From Bradyrhizobium sp. CB1717 (GTDB taxonomy: Bacteria; Pseudomonadota; Alphaproteobacteria; Rhizobiales; Xanthobacteraceae): DNA of 64,000 bases. Each line of letters opens with the position of its first letter. Positions within the stretch are counted from its first letter, which is position 1. This document shows positions 52,743 through 61,843 of the stretch, piece by piece. The stretch lies in NCBI RefSeq assembly GCF_029714325.1, contig NZ_CP121666.1:1984001-2048000 (forward strand), read 5' to 3'. The position numbers and the translations under genes were made by a program. The notes below the pieces were generated by a model. It had not been told where the DNA came from and ran no database searches. It saw only the letters and a list, made by a program, of their open reading frames with translations.

Positions 52743-54704
52743 ATGGGTTCCGGCATGTCGATGATCCCGCAATCGCAAGGCCGCAGCGCGCTCGAACAGG
52801 AGCAGTTCCTCAAGATCCTCTCGCGCGAGGAGGCCTTGGCGCGCTTCGAGGCGGCGCTGTTCCCGCGCGCGATCCCGAGCGAGCCGCGCAAGCTCGCTGC
52901 TGCGCTCGGCGCAGCGCTTGCCGAGGACATCGCTGCGCCTATCGATGTGCCGCCGTTCGATCGTTCCAACGTCGATGGCTTTGCCGTCCGCTCGGCGGAT
53001 CTCGCCGCCGCGGGTGAAGGCGCACCCGTTCGGCTCTCGTTGAACGCCGAGACCATTCACTGCGGCACCGCGCCGAGGATGCAGGTCGGCGCAGGCACCG
53101 CCACACCGATCGCCACCGGCGGCCCGCTGCCGCGCGGCGCCGATGCCGTCGTCATGGTCGAGCACACCCAGCCGGCCGGACCCGATGCGATCGACGTCCG
53201 CCGTGCCGTCTCGCCCGGGCAGTTCGTCTCCTACGCCGGCTCCGACATTGCGCGCGGCGAGGCGCTGCTGCGTGCGGGCACCCTCATCGGCTCGCGCGAG
53301 ATCGGCATGCTGGCGGCCTGCGGGATCGCGGAGGTGACCGTGGCGCGCAAGCCGCGCGTCGCAGTCATCTCCACGGGCGACGAGCTGGTGCAGCCCGGCG
53401 AGGCGCTCGCCCCCGCAGAAATCTACGACACCAACGGCGCGATCGTCGCGGCTGCAATCGACGAGAACGGCGGCGAGGCGATCTTCCTCGGCGCCATTCC
53501 CGACGATGAGGCCAAGCTCGAATCCGCCATGCGGCGCGCGCTTGAAGACGCCGACATGCTGGTGCTCTCGGGCGGCACCTCGAAGGGCGCGGGCGATCTG
53601 TCCCATCGCATCATCGGCCGGCTCGGCCAGCCCGGCATCATCGCGCATGGCGTTGCGCTCAAGCCCGGCAAGCCGCTGTGCCTTGCGGTGTGCGACGGCA
53701 AGCCGGTGGTGATCCTGCCGGGCTTTCCGACCTCGGCGATGTTCACCTTCCACGACATGATCGTGCCGGTGCTGCGCAGGATGGCCGGGCTGCCGCCGCG
53801 CTCCGATGCCAAGGTCAGCGCGACCGTGCCGGTCCGTATCGCCTCCGAGCTCGGCCGAACCGAATTCGTCATGGTCTCGCTGGTTGAGGGCAAGAACAGC
53901 CTGATCGCCTATCCCTCCGGAAAGGGCTCTGGCGCGATCACGTCCTTCGCACAGGCCGACGGCTTCCTGCGCATCGACGCGCTCGCCGACCAGATGCCGG
54001 CGGGCACCGAGACCGAGGTGACACTGTTCACGCCGCATGTGCGGGTGCCAGATCTCGTCATTGTCGGCAGCCATTGCACCGGCCTTGATCTCGTCACCGC
54101 GCAGCTCGCGCATGCCGGCCTGACCGTGCGCTCGATCGCGGTCGGCAGCCTCGGCGGCCTTGCGGCGGCCAAGCGCGGCGAATGCGATCTCGCGCCGATC
54201 CATCTGTTCGACGACAAGAGCGAGACCTACAACACGCCCTATCTCGTCGAGGGCCTCGTGCTCGTCCCCGGCTGGCGGCGGATGCAGGGCATCGTCTTCC
54301 GCAAGGGCGACACGCGGTTCGAGGGCCTGGGCGCAAAGGATGCTGTCGCCGCCGCGCTCACTGACGCCGCCTGCATCATGGTCAACCGCAACCAGGGCGC
54401 CGGCACGCGCATCCTGATCGACCGGCTGCTCGGCGGTGCACGCCCGGAGGGCTATTGGAACCAGCCGCGTTCGCACAACGCCGTTGCCGCGGCCGTCGCG
54501 CAGCACCGCGCCGACTGGGGCATGACCATTGCGCCGGTCGCCCATGCGGCCGGCCTCGGTTTCATTCCGCTCGCGGAGGAGCATTATGATTTCGCGCTGG
54601 TGACGGCGCGCAAAGACCGTCCGGCGGTGCAGGCGTTTCTCGATGCGCTCGGCTCGGACGAGGCGCGCGCCGCACTGGAGCACGCGGGCTTCCGGACTGC
54701 GTAG
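52743..54704 (+). CDS. MoeA fused to a molybdate-binding-like domain
   Basis: A 653-residue fusion. Residues 20-420 or so are a full MoeA (molybdopterin molybdotransferase): PPFDRSNVDGFAVRSADL, GGPLPRGADAVVMVEHTQ, VAVISTGDELVQPGEAL, MLVLSGGTSKGAGD, LKPGKPLCLAVCDGKPVVILPGFPTSAM. From about 435 a periplasmic-binding-protein-like domain follows (LVIVGSHCTGLDLVTAQLAHAG, GECDLAPIHLFD, NRNQGAGTRILIDRLLG). Its fold is shared with the HTH regulator at 49526. The tail domain probably binds molybdate, tungstate or the cofactor. The start at 52743 is used; 52755 is possible. Confidence 0.9.
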   Translation: MGSGMSMIPQSQGRSALEQEQFLKILSREEALARFEAALFPRAIPSEPRKLAAALGAALAEDIAAPIDVPPFDRSNVDGFAVRSADLAAAGEGAPVRLSLNAETIHCGTAPRMQVGAGTATPIATGGPLPRGADAVVMVEHTQPAGPDAIDVRRAVSPGQFVSYAGSDIARGEALLRAGTLIGSREIGMLAACGIAEVTVARKPRVAVISTGDELVQPGEALAPAEIYDTNGAIVAAAIDENGGEAIFLGAIPDDEAKLESAMRRALEDADMLVLSGGTSKGAGDLSHRIIGRLGQPGIIAHGVALKPGKPLCLAVCDGKPVVILPGFPTSAMFTFHDMIVPVLRRMAGLPPRSDAKVSATVPVRIASELGRTEFVMVSLVEGKNSLIAYPSGKGSGAITSFAQADGFLRIDALADQMPAGTETEVTLFTPHVRVPDLVIVGSHCTGLDLVTAQLAHAGLTVRSIAVGSLGGLAAAKRGECDLAPIHLFDDKSETYNTPYLVEGLVLVPGWRRMQGIVFRKGDTRFEGLGAKDAVAAALTDAACIMVNRNQGAGTRILIDRLLGGARPEGYWNQPRSHNAVAAAVAQHRADWGMTIAPVAHAAGLGFIPLAEEHYDFALVTARKDRPAVQAFLDALGSDEARAALEHAGFRTA

Positions 54705-54745
54705 ACGACGCGGTATGCAAGCCGCGCGACAGGGTGGGGGACGCG

Positions 54746-55870
54746 ATGGCAAGGCCGCTTTCGGTTGCGATCGTCGGTGCCGGCATGGGCGGGCTTGCGA
54801 CCGCCGCGGCGCTGAGACGCGTCGGCGTCAACGTCACGGTCTACGAGCAGGCCTCCAAATTCGCCCGCATCGGCGCCGGCATCCAGATCGGCTGCAACGC
54901 CATGAAGGTGCTGCGCGCGCTCGGGCTCGAGGCGCGGATGCGCGAGCGCTCCTTCTATCCGCGGTCCTGGAACAATCGCGACTGGAAGAGCGGCGACATC
55001 AAGTTCGACATGATTTTTGGTGAGAGCGCGGAAGAGAAGTTCGGCGCGCCCTATCTGCTGGCTCATCGCGGCGATCTGCACGCGGCACTCGCGAGCGTGG
55101 TGCCGCGCGAAGTTGTGAGGCTGAGCCACAAGCTGGCCGGTCTGGATGACACTGGCGATGGCGTCCGGCTCACCTTTGCCGACGGCACCAGCGCCGTTGC
55201 CGATGCCGTGGTCGGCGCGGACGGCGTGTCGGTGCGCGACATCCTGTTCGACACCGCGCCGGCCAGGTTCACCGGCCGCATCGCCTATCGCACCACCTAT
55301 CCCGCCGCTCTGCTCGGCGGGGAGAAGATCGACGACTGCACGAAGTGGTGGGGCGAGGACCGCCACATCGTGATCTACTACGTCAGGCCGGATCGTAGCG
55401 AAGTCTATCTCGTCACCAGCCAGCCCGAGCCGGATTTCCGCATCGAGTCATGGTCGGCGAAGGGCAACGTCCGCGATCTGCGTGCCTCCTTCGAAGGCTT
55501 CCATCCACAGGTCGGGCAGGTGCTCGCGGCGTGTCCCGACGTGCACAAATGGGCAATCATGGACCGCGAGGCGCTCGATCGCTGGGCCGACGGCAAGGTG
55601 ACGCTGCTCGGCGATGCCTGCCATCTCATGACGCCCTATATGGCGCAGGGCGCGGCCATGGCGATCGAGGACGCGGCCGTTCTTTCACGCTGCCTCGCCG
55701 GTGTAGATCGCGACGGTGTTGCCGACGCATTCCGCCGCTTCGAGGCGACGCGGAAAGGGCGGACCACGCGGGTGCAGGAGACCTCGCGCGCCAACATCTG
55801 GCTGAAGGAAAGGACCGATACGAGCTGGGTCTACGGCTACGACGCCTGGTCGGTGCCGCTGGCCGCCTGA
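54746..55870 (+). CDS. FAD-dependent aromatic monooxygenase (salicylate/6-hydroxynicotinate hydroxylase-like)
   Basis: A 374-residue group A flavin monooxygenase. The first FAD motif is VAIVGAGMGGLATAAALRRVG, the DG motif is VVGADGVSVRDILF, and the second FAD motif is GKVTLLGDACHLMTPYMAQGAAMAIEDA. The sequence resembles salicylate and 6-hydroxynicotinate 3-hydroxylases, with the conserved Tyr/Trp-rich segment WGEDRHIVIYYV. It uses NAD(P)H and oxygen to hydroxylate a ring carboxylate. The ATG at 54746 is preferred to the GTG at 54734. It has no obvious partner genes here; the binding proteins nearby could bring in its substrate. Confidence 0.85.
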   Translation: MARPLSVAIVGAGMGGLATAAALRRVGVNVTVYEQASKFARIGAGIQIGCNAMKVLRALGLEARMRERSFYPRSWNNRDWKSGDIKFDMIFGESAEEKFGAPYLLAHRGDLHAALASVVPREVVRLSHKLAGLDDTGDGVRLTFADGTSAVADAVVGADGVSVRDILFDTAPARFTGRIAYRTTYPAALLGGEKIDDCTKWWGEDRHIVIYYVRPDRSEVYLVTSQPEPDFRIESWSAKGNVRDLRASFEGFHPQVGQVLAACPDVHKWAIMDREALDRWADGKVTLLGDACHLMTPYMAQGAAMAIEDAAVLSRCLAGVDRDGVADAFRRFEATRKGRTTRVQETSRANIWLKERTDTSWVYGYDAWSVPLAA

Positions 55871-56058
55871 TCGCGCAGGCGTTCGCGCTCTTCTGCTTCG
55901 GCAAGTGCACGCTGCGCGGCAGGCGACAGCGGCTTCGGGTCCGGCGGGACCTCGACGATGTCAGGCTTGCTCAGCTGCTTCGTGCGTTCGACCGTATCCG
56001 AAAGATCGAACACGAATTCGACGAATTCGAAGATGGTAGTCAAGAGAGAGGCGGCCAT
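55837..56058 (-). CDS. Small hypothetical protein (73 aa), convergent overlap
   Basis: Starts MAASLLTTIFEFVEFVFDLSD (hydrophobic N-terminal stretch), then a charged helix (RALAEAEERERLRDQ). It overlaps the 3' end of the monooxygenase gene by 34 bases on the opposite strand. The composition is protein-like and the start lies after CTCTCTTG on the minus strand, without a strong ribosome site. It resembles short rhizobial hypotheticals. The function is unknown. Confidence 0.55.
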   Translation of the reverse strand: MAASLLTTIFEFVEFVFDLSDTVERTKQLSKPDIVEVPPDPKPLSPAAQRALAEAEERERLRDQAASGTDQAS

Positions 56059-56158
56059 GGCTCATCCGGGGGCAATTTCCCGATCTGTGGTCGCTCCCTT
56101 GCCCGGTCCAGTTCAAAGGCTCCATGAACTCGCAGGGCCGCCGCCGCGACCAAGGCCT

Positions 56159-56470
56159 ATGAGCCAAGCCATGACCGCGACAACTCCCCTGAATTTCCGC
56201 AAGATCGCCGCGTACGTCGCAGCTGCCGGGACGCTGTTCTGGCTCTACACCTTCTATTTCATCGCCCATGTCCCGCAGGGCGACGGCACCGGCTTTCAAT
56301 GGCTGGCGGTGTTCCCGCTCGGCATGATCTTCGGATTGTTCTTCCTGCCGGCCTGGCTGCTGGTCGCCATCGGGCGCCTCCCGCGATTCTCCACGGTCGT
56401 CGGCCTCTGCGGCCTGATCGCCTTCGCGATCATCTGGACGCAGCTTCTCGGCGAGTTTCCCAAATCGTAA
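56159..56470 (+). CDS. Small membrane protein (103 aa), three predicted spans
   Basis: Hydrophobic segments at IAAYVAAAGTLFWLYTFYFIA, WLAVFPLGMIFGLFFLPAWLLVAIG and VVGLCGLIAFAIIWTQLLG give three membrane spans. The start is uncertain: ATG 56159 and 56171 both fit, and the frame is open to 56057. It has no known domain and is convergent with mobA, with six bases between their stops. The function is unknown. Confidence 0.65.
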   Translation: MSQAMTATTPLNFRKIAAYVAAAGTLFWLYTFYFIAHVPQGDGTGFQWLAVFPLGMIFGLFFLPAWLLVAIGRLPRFSTVVGLCGLIAFAIIWTQLLGEFPKS

Positions 56471-56475
56471 GTTCG

Positions 56476-57132
56476 CTACAACGCGTCATCCAGCGCCGCC
56501 AGCCGTTCGGCTTCGGCGATGTCCTCGACCGTGTTGGCGTTGAAGAACGGATCGAGCGGCTCGGCCGGCCAAGTCACCGTCGCGAGCGGATATCGCGCGG
56601 TCCAGCGATCGATCTTGCGGAGGTCCTCGACGACCAGTGCATGACGCAGCTCGTCGCGCAGGGCAACACGCCACAAGCCGATCACCGGATGCGACTGGTC
56701 GCCGGATGCCGCCACTGCTAGCTGCGCGTTCTCTCGGCTTCGAGCTTCGTGCAGGCGTGCGACCAGATCGCGCGGCAGGAACGGGCAGTCGCCGGCGGCG
56801 CTGAGCACCCATGCGACGTCAGGCCGGTTCGCGGCGGTCCAGTCCAGCGCGGCGAGGATGCCGGCGAGCGGTCCGGGAAAGCCGGGCACGTCGTCGGCGA
56901 CGACCTGCAGGCCAAAGGCTGCGAAACGCGCGGGATCGCCGTTCGCGTTGAGGATCAGCCCGCTGCATTGAGGTTTCAGGCGCGCGATCACGCGTTCCAG
57001 AATGGTGCGGCCGCCGATGGTGCGCATCGGCTTGTCGCCGCCGCCCATGCGCCGCGCGAGGCCACCGGCCAGCAGCACGCCAACGGTCGGCGGAACACTC
57101 GTGGCGGGAATTTCAATCGTCACCACCTTCAC
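56476..57132 (-). CDS. mobA: Molybdenum cofactor guanylyltransferase
   Basis: MobA attaches GMP to molybdopterin, giving the bis-MGD cofactor used by formate dehydrogenase and related enzymes. The nucleotide-binding motif is [20 protein letters not shown], followed by [34 protein letters not shown], and [10 protein letters not shown] with the metal-binding Asp. The C-terminus [18 protein letters not shown] is typical. The start is one of two GTGs (57132 or 57123), both overlapping the fdhD stop; the frame is open to 57216 but without MobA-like sequence. Confidence 0.9.
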   Translation of the reverse strand: MKVVTIEIPATSVPPTVGVLLAGGLARRMGGGDKPMRTIGGRTILERVIARLKPQCSGLILNANGDPARFAAFGLQVVADDVPGFPGPLAGILAALDWTAANRPDVAWVLSAAGDCPFLPRDLVARLHEARSRENAQLAVAASGDQSHPVIGLWRVALRDELRHALVVEDLRKIDRWTARYPLATVTWPAEPLDPFFNANTVEDIAEAERLAALDDAL

Positions 57133-58003
57133 CCTTGCGCTTGTGCTTCGCCGATTCCTCCTCGACGTAAGCGAGGTTCTGGTCGTAGACGATGCGCTCC
57201 TCGCCCGCGAGCGCAATGAAGCGCTTTCCGCGCGTCCGTCCGACCAGCGTCAGCCCGACTTGCCTTGCGAGATCGACGCCCCAGGCGGTGAAGCCGGAGC
57301 GCGACACCAGGATCGGAATGCCCATCCGCACGGTCTTGATCACCATCTCCGAGGTTAGCCGCCCGGTGGTGTAGAGGATCTTGTCGGAGGGGTCGACGCC
57401 GTGGCGGTATATCCAGCCGGCGATCTTGTCGACGGCGTTGTGCCGGCCGACGTCCTCGGTGTAGCAGAGCGGCGTGCCTTCCTTGCACAGCACGCAGCCG
57501 TGGATCGCGCCGGCCTCGAGGTACAGCGAGGGCATGGTGTTGATGGTCTGCGTCATCTGGTAGAGCCAGGATGTGCGCAGCTCGGCCTTCGGCAGCGCGA
57601 CGCTCTCAACGGCTTCGAGCAGATCGCCGAAGGCGGTACCTTGCGCGCAGCCCGAGGTCTGCGTGCGCTTCTTCAGCTTGGCCTCGAAATTGGTGTGGTG
57701 CTCGGTGCGCACCACCACCACCTGGAGGTCGTCGTCGTATTCGACCTCAGTGACCACGTCATTATATTTCAGCATGTTCTGGTTCAGCAGGTAGCCGAGC
57801 GCCAGATATTCCGGATAGTCGCCGATCGTCATCATGGTGACGATCTCCTGGGCGTTCAGGTAGAGCGTCAGTGGCCGCTCCATCGGCACCTTGATCTCGA
57901 CCCTGGCGCCGGTCTGATCGGTGCCGGTCACGCTCTGGGTCAGGCGCGGGTCGTCCGGATTGGGGACGATCATGGGCACCGGGGCTTTGTCGATCTTCAT
58001 CAT
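57113..58003 (-). CDS. fdhD: Formate dehydrogenase accessory sulfurtransferase
   Basis: FdhD hands sulfur from a cysteine desulfurase to the molybdenum cofactor of formate dehydrogenase. Motifs are [24 protein letters not shown], the reactive cysteine pair in GCVLCKEG (a CxxC), [15 protein letters not shown] and [28 protein letters not shown]. It ends inside the mobA start, so the two are coupled. Formate dehydrogenase genes themselves are not in the window. At 296 residues it is standard length. Confidence 0.93.
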   Translation of the reverse strand: MMKIDKAPVPMIVPNPDDPRLTQSVTGTDQTGARVEIKVPMERPLTLYLNAQEIVTMMTIGDYPEYLALGYLLNQNMLKYNDVVTEVEYDDDLQVVVVRTEHHTNFEAKLKKRTQTSGCAQGTAFGDLLEAVESVALPKAELRTSWLYQMTQTINTMPSLYLEAGAIHGCVLCKEGTPLCYTEDVGRHNAVDKIAGWIYRHGVDPSDKILYTTGRLTSEMVIKTVRMGIPILVSRSGFTAWGVDLARQVGLTLVGRTRGKRFIALAGEERIVYDQNLAYVEEESAKHKRKGEGGDD

Positions 58004-58076
58004 GGCCGCGACGTTAGCATGACATTCCGCTCAAGCCGATATAAGCATGGCTGGGAATGGGTAAAATGCCTCCGCT

Positions 58077-58156
58077 CGTCATTGCGAGCGGAGCGAAGCA
58101 ATCCAGAAATGCATCCGCGGAGACAGTCTGGATTGCTTCGCTGCGCTCGCAATGAC
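58077..58156. repeat. Intergenic palindrome (GTCATTGCGAG type)
   Basis: An arm beginning CGTCATTGCGAGCG with AGCGAAGCAATCCAGA pairs with TCTGGATTGCTTCGCT followed by CGCTCGCAATGACG, with about 20 bases between. This is the GTCATTGCGAG palindrome that recurs between rhizobial genes. It sits upstream of mobB and between divergently oriented fdhD and mobB. Confidence 0.8.
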
Positions 58157-58212
58157 GGGGAGAGGCTGGTGGTTCCATCGGCTGGCGAGCCGTTGGCGGA
58201 GATCGAAGGGTT

Positions 58213-58740
58213 ATGAAAGTCATCGGCCTTGCAGGCTGGAGCGGTGCGGGAAAGACCACGCTGTTGACGCGGCTGATCCCGAATTTCAACGCGCAAGGCC
58301 TGCGCGTCTCCGTCATCAAGCATGCGCATCACCAGTTCGACGTCGACGTGCCCGGCAAGGATTCCTGGCGGCATCGCGAGGCGGGGGCGGCGGAGGTGCT
58401 GGTTGCCTCGTCAAACCGCTGGGCCTTGATGCATGAATTGCGGGGCGCGGCGGAGCCGCGGCTGCCGGAATTATTGAGCAAGCTCTCTGCGGTCGATCTC
58501 GTCGTGGTCGAGGGCTTCAAACGCGAGCCGCATCGCAAGATCGAGGTGCATCGCGCCGCCAATGGCAAGCCGCTGCTGTTTCCCGACGATCCCGGAATTG
58601 CCGGGATCGCGACCGACACCGCCATTGAAACCCGGCTGCCGACCGTCCATCTCGATGATATCCCCGCTGTGGCCGCGCTGCTGCTGCGTGCGGCGATGCC
58701 GGTCGAGGAAGCGGTGGCAAGAAGCGCCGCGACACGCTGA
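58213..58740 (+). CDS. mobB: Molybdopterin-guanine dinucleotide biosynthesis protein B
   Basis: A small GTPase-like partner of MobA. The P-loop is LAGWSGAGKTTLLTRLI, followed by VSVIKHAHHQFDVDVPGKDSWRHREAGA and VVVEGFKREPHRKIEVHR, all standard MobB segments. The length of 175 is normal. The gene opens a run mobB-moeA-tusA-like on the plus strand, with a nine-base gap to moeA. Confidence 0.92.
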   Translation: MKVIGLAGWSGAGKTTLLTRLIPNFNAQGLRVSVIKHAHHQFDVDVPGKDSWRHREAGAAEVLVASSNRWALMHELRGAAEPRLPELLSKLSAVDLVVVEGFKREPHRKIEVHRAANGKPLLFPDDPGIAGIATDTAIETRLPTVHLDDIPAVAALLLRAAMPVEEAVARSAATR

Positions 58741-58749
58741 CGAGGCACC

Positions 58750-60006
58750 ATGGCGCAACTGTCGGACGATTGCTTTGCCTTCGGCGGACCGATGATGTCG
58801 GTCGACGAGGCCGTTGGCCTGATCACGGCGCGCGTCAACGCGATTGTCGATCTGGAAACCGTGGCGCTCGTCGATGCTGACGGGCGCGTGCTGGCGCGCG
58901 ATATTGCAGCGCCCTTGCCGCTGCCGCCGTTCACCAACTCTGCGGTCGACGGTTATGCCGTGCGCAACGCGGACCTTCCGCAAGCTGCGGAGCAGGCATT
59001 CCCGCTCGACGGCCGCATCCAGGCCGGTGGTCTTGCGCAGGCACCGATCAAGCCCGGCCACACCGCGCGAATCTTCACGGGCGCGCCGATGCCGCCGGAG
59101 GCCGAAACCGTCTTCATGCAGGAGGATGTCCGCATCGACGATTCCGGCCGGATCGTGCTTCCGCCGGGGCTGAAGCCGGGCGCGAATGTCCGCCCCGCCG
59201 GCGAGGACATTCCGAAGGGACAGGTTGCGCTGCGCGGCGGCCAGCGCTTGCGGCCGCAGCATATCGCGCTTGCCGCGGCGTTCGGCCTTGTCAGGCTCGA
59301 TGTGGTCAGGCGCATCCGTGTCGCGGTGTTCTCGACCGGCGACGAGCTGGCTTCGCCGGGCGAGCCGCGCGCGACCGCGCAGCTGTTCGATTCCAATCGC
59401 TTCATGCTGATGGCAATGCTGCGCCGGCTCGGTTGCGAGGTCAGCGATCTCGGCATTTTGCGCGACGAGCGAACGTCGCTTGCGAGCGGCCTGAAGGAGG
59501 TAGCAGGCGCGCATGATCTGATTCTCACCACCGGCGGCGTCTCGACCGGCGAGGAGGACCACGTCAAGGCGGCGGTCGAGAGCGTCGGCTCGCTCGTGCT
59601 GTGGCGGATGGCGATCAAGCCGGGCCGTCCGGTGGCGATGGGCATCATCGGCGGCACGCCGCTGATCGGCCTGCCCGGCAATCCCGTCGCGAGCTTCGTC
59701 ACCTTCGTCCATGTGGTGCGGCCGACGGTGCTGGCGCTGGCGGGTGCCCTCCCGGAGCCGCTGCTGCCGATCCCGGTGCGGGCTGCGTTTACCTACAGGA
59801 AGAAGGAAGGCCGGCGCGAATATGTCCGCGTCTTCCTCCGCAAGGGGCAGGACGGTACGCTCGAGGTAACCAAGTTCCCGCGCGAGGGCGCCGGACTGCT
59901 GTCGTCGCTGTTCGAGACCGACGGCCTGGTCGAGCTCGGTGAAGCCGTCACGGGCGTCGAGCCCGGGCAGAGCGTCGGCTTCCTGCCCTACGCCGGCCTG
60001 ATCTGA
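58750..60006 (+). CDS. moeA: Molybdopterin molybdotransferase
   Basis: The canonical MoeA of 418 residues that inserts molybdate into adenylylated molybdopterin. Segments are PPFTNSAVDGYAVRNADL, FTGAPMPPEAETVFMQED, VAVFSTGDELASPGEP, LTTGGVSTGEEDHVKAAV and MAIKPGRPVAMGIIGGTPLIGLPGNPVASF. All catalytic surface loops are present, unlike in the paralogue at 51635. The start MAQLSDDCFAFGG fits the family's DDCF opening. With mobA, mobB and fdhD it forms a Moco maturation set. Confidence 0.95.
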   Translation: MAQLSDDCFAFGGPMMSVDEAVGLITARVNAIVDLETVALVDADGRVLARDIAAPLPLPPFTNSAVDGYAVRNADLPQAAEQAFPLDGRIQAGGLAQAPIKPGHTARIFTGAPMPPEAETVFMQEDVRIDDSGRIVLPPGLKPGANVRPAGEDIPKGQVALRGGQRLRPQHIALAAAFGLVRLDVVRRIRVAVFSTGDELASPGEPRATAQLFDSNRFMLMAMLRRLGCEVSDLGILRDERTSLASGLKEVAGAHDLILTTGGVSTGEEDHVKAAVESVGSLVLWRMAIKPGRPVAMGIIGGTPLIGLPGNPVASFVTFVHVVRPTVLALAGALPEPLLPIPVRAAFTYRKKEGRREYVRVFLRKGQDGTLEVTKFPREGAGLLSSLFETDGLVELGEAVTGVEPGQSVGFLPYAGLI

Positions 60007-60049
60007 TGCCCGCGTTGACGCCGCCTGCCCGTCCCGCCATGTTGCCGCG

Positions 60050-60283
60050 ATGACCAGGACGACTCTCGATCTCACCGGGCTGAAATGCCCGCTACCGGCC
60101 CTCAAGACCCGCAAGGCGCTCAAGCCGCTCAAGGCAGGGGACCAGCTCGAGGTCCACTGCACCGATCCCCTCTCGGTGATCGACATCCCCAACCTGATCC
60201 GCGAGACCGGCGACAAGGTCGAGATCACCGAGCGCAACGAGGCGCGCATCGTGTTCCTGGTCGAAAAGAGCGACGGCCCGTAG
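60050..60283 (+). CDS. TusA-family sulfur carrier protein
   Basis: A 77-residue TusA/SirA-like protein. The signature LDLTGLKCPLPALKTRKALKPL carries the sulfur-accepting Cys of the CPxP motif near residue 13. The body follows the two-layer fold with DPLSVIDIPNLIRETGDKVEI. Such proteins pass persulfide sulfur to tRNA modification or to molybdenum cofactor synthesis. Its place 44 bases after moeA suggests the latter, perhaps feeding FdhD. Confidence 0.9.
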   Translation: MTRTTLDLTGLKCPLPALKTRKALKPLKAGDQLEVHCTDPLSVIDIPNLIRETGDKVEITERNEARIVFLVEKSDGP

Positions 60284-60355
60284 AAAGGCGAATGTTCACG
60301 GCCGCAACGCTTGACTATGCTGCGCCCCCTGGGGAACGGCGGGAGCTTCGCTGCA

Positions 60356-61843
60356 ATGCGAAAAGGCCCGGTTGTTGCGGTGGATGATCTCAAACCTAAG
60401 ACGTCGGGCATGAATCTCTCAACATCGAAGGCAAGCGCAGCTGCAGGTTCCGCGGCGGCCCGCGAGCCTGCCGTCAAGCTCGGCAAGACGGCCACAGGTC
60501 CCGAGTTCAGCGCACTGGCGCAGGCCTCCATCCTGATCGTCGACGACGAGCCGGGCATGCGCAATTTCCTGTCGCGCACGCTTGCGCCGCGCTGCAAGCT
60601 GGTGGACGAGGCGGCCGACACGGATCAGGCCTCGCGCAAGCTCGATTCCAACCGCTACGACGTCGTCATTCTCGACAACATCATGCCGGGCAAGAATGGC
60701 GTCGATTGGCTCGCAGAGCAGCGCGCTGTCGGCTTTTTCGCCGACGCGATCCTGATCACCGCCTATGCCGACCTCGACACCGCGATCCAGGCCCTGCGCG
60801 CCGGCGCGGCCGATTTCGTGCTCAAGCCGTTCCGCTCCAACCAGATCCTCAACGCGGTGGCGCGATGCCTCGACCGTGTCCGCCTCCAGCGCGAGAACTA
60901 TGTCCTGCGCTACGCCTTGCGCGCCTCGTCCGACCGCACCTTCCTGCGCGACAACCTGATCGGACAGTCGGCGCCGACGCTACGCGTGCGTGAGACCATC
61001 GCACGCGTTGCGCGCCTGCCGACCTCGGTTCTCCTGACCGGCGAATCCGGCACCGGCAAGGAAGTGGCAGCGCGCTCGATCCACTCGCTGTCCGACCGCG
61101 CCGACAAGCCCTTCGTGCCCGTGAATTGCGCAGCGATCCCGCCCGACATGATCGAGGCCGAGCTGTTCGGACACATCAAGGGCGCCTTTACCGGCGCCGA
61201 TTCCGGGCGCGAAGGCCTGTTCCTGTATGCGCATGGCGGCACGCTGTTCCTCGACGAGATTGGCGAGCTGCCGCTGCCGATGCAGAGCAAGCTGCTCCGC
61301 GTGCTCGAGGACCGCCGCGTCCGTCCCGTCGGATCCGAGCGCGAGGTTCCGGTCGACTTGCGTTTCATCTTCGCAACCAATGCCGAGCTCCAGAAGGAGG
61401 TCGAGAAGGGCCGCTTTCGAGCCGATCTGTTCTACCGCCTCAACGTGATGCAGATCCACCTGCCGCTCCTGAAGGATCGCGGCGACGACGTGCAGGAGCT
61501 CGCCGCCATCTTCATGAGCAAGCTGTCGACGCAGCTCGGCATGCCACCGGTCCCGATCGACGCTTCGGTGCGCGCGGCGCTCGCAAGTTATGACTGGCCG
61601 GGCAATGTGCGCGAGCTGCGCAATTTGATCGAGCGCACGCTGATTCTCGGCGCTTTCCCCGACGACTTCGCCGGTCCCCGCAACGACGGCCAGTCCGCGC
61701 CTGCCGACAGTCTCGCGGAGCTCGAGCGCCGTCACATTCTCGGCGTGCTGAAAGAGGTCAGTGGCAATCGCGAGGAGGCGGCGCGGCGGCTCGGTATCTC
61801 GCGCAAGACCATCGACCGCAAATGCGCGTTGTGGGATGTCTGA
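60356..61843 (+). CDS. NtrC-family sigma-54-dependent response regulator
   Basis: About 495 residues. An N-terminal extension is followed by a receiver (ILIVDDEPGMRNFLSRTL, phospho-acceptor Asp in VVILDNIMPGKNG, Lys in FVLKPF). A sigma-54-interaction AAA+ domain follows with Walker A GESGTGKE, GAFTGA loop, Walker B GTLFLDEIGELPL and ASYDWPGNVRELRNLIER. A Fis-type helix-turn-helix (NREEAARRLGISRKTIDRKC) ends it. The start is uncertain: ATGs at 60317, 60356 and 60410 all fit; 60356 has GGGAG upstream. It overlaps the kinase gene by eight bases. A matching sigma-54 promoter and twin palindromes lie just past the kinase gene. Confidence 0.92.
   Translation: MRKGPVVAVDDLKPKTSGMNLSTSKASAAAGSAAAREPAVKLGKTATGPEFSALAQASILIVDDEPGMRNFLSRTLAPRCKLVDEAADTDQASRKLDSNRYDVVILDNIMPGKNGVDWLAEQRAVGFFADAILITAYADLDTAIQALRAGAADFVLKPFRSNQILNAVARCLDRVRLQRENYVLRYALRASSDRTFLRDNLIGQSAPTLRVRETIARVARLPTSVLLTGESGTGKEVAARSIHSLSDRADKPFVPVNCAAIPPDMIEAELFGHIKGAFTGADSGREGLFLYAHGGTLFLDEIGELPLPMQSKLLRVLEDRRVRPVGSEREVPVDLRFIFATNAELQKEVEKGRFRADLFYRLNVMQIHLPLLKDRGDDVQELAAIFMSKLSTQLGMPPVPIDASVRAALASYDWPGNVRELRNLIERTLILGAFPDDFAGPRNDGQSAPADSLAELERRHILGVLKEVSGNREEAARRLGISRKTIDRKCALWDV

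Noticed and set aside
58471..60621. Minus-strand frame of 716 codons opposite mobB and moeA
   Set aside because: Both plus-strand genes are unmistakable by motif; the antisense frame is a by-product of high-GC codon bias.
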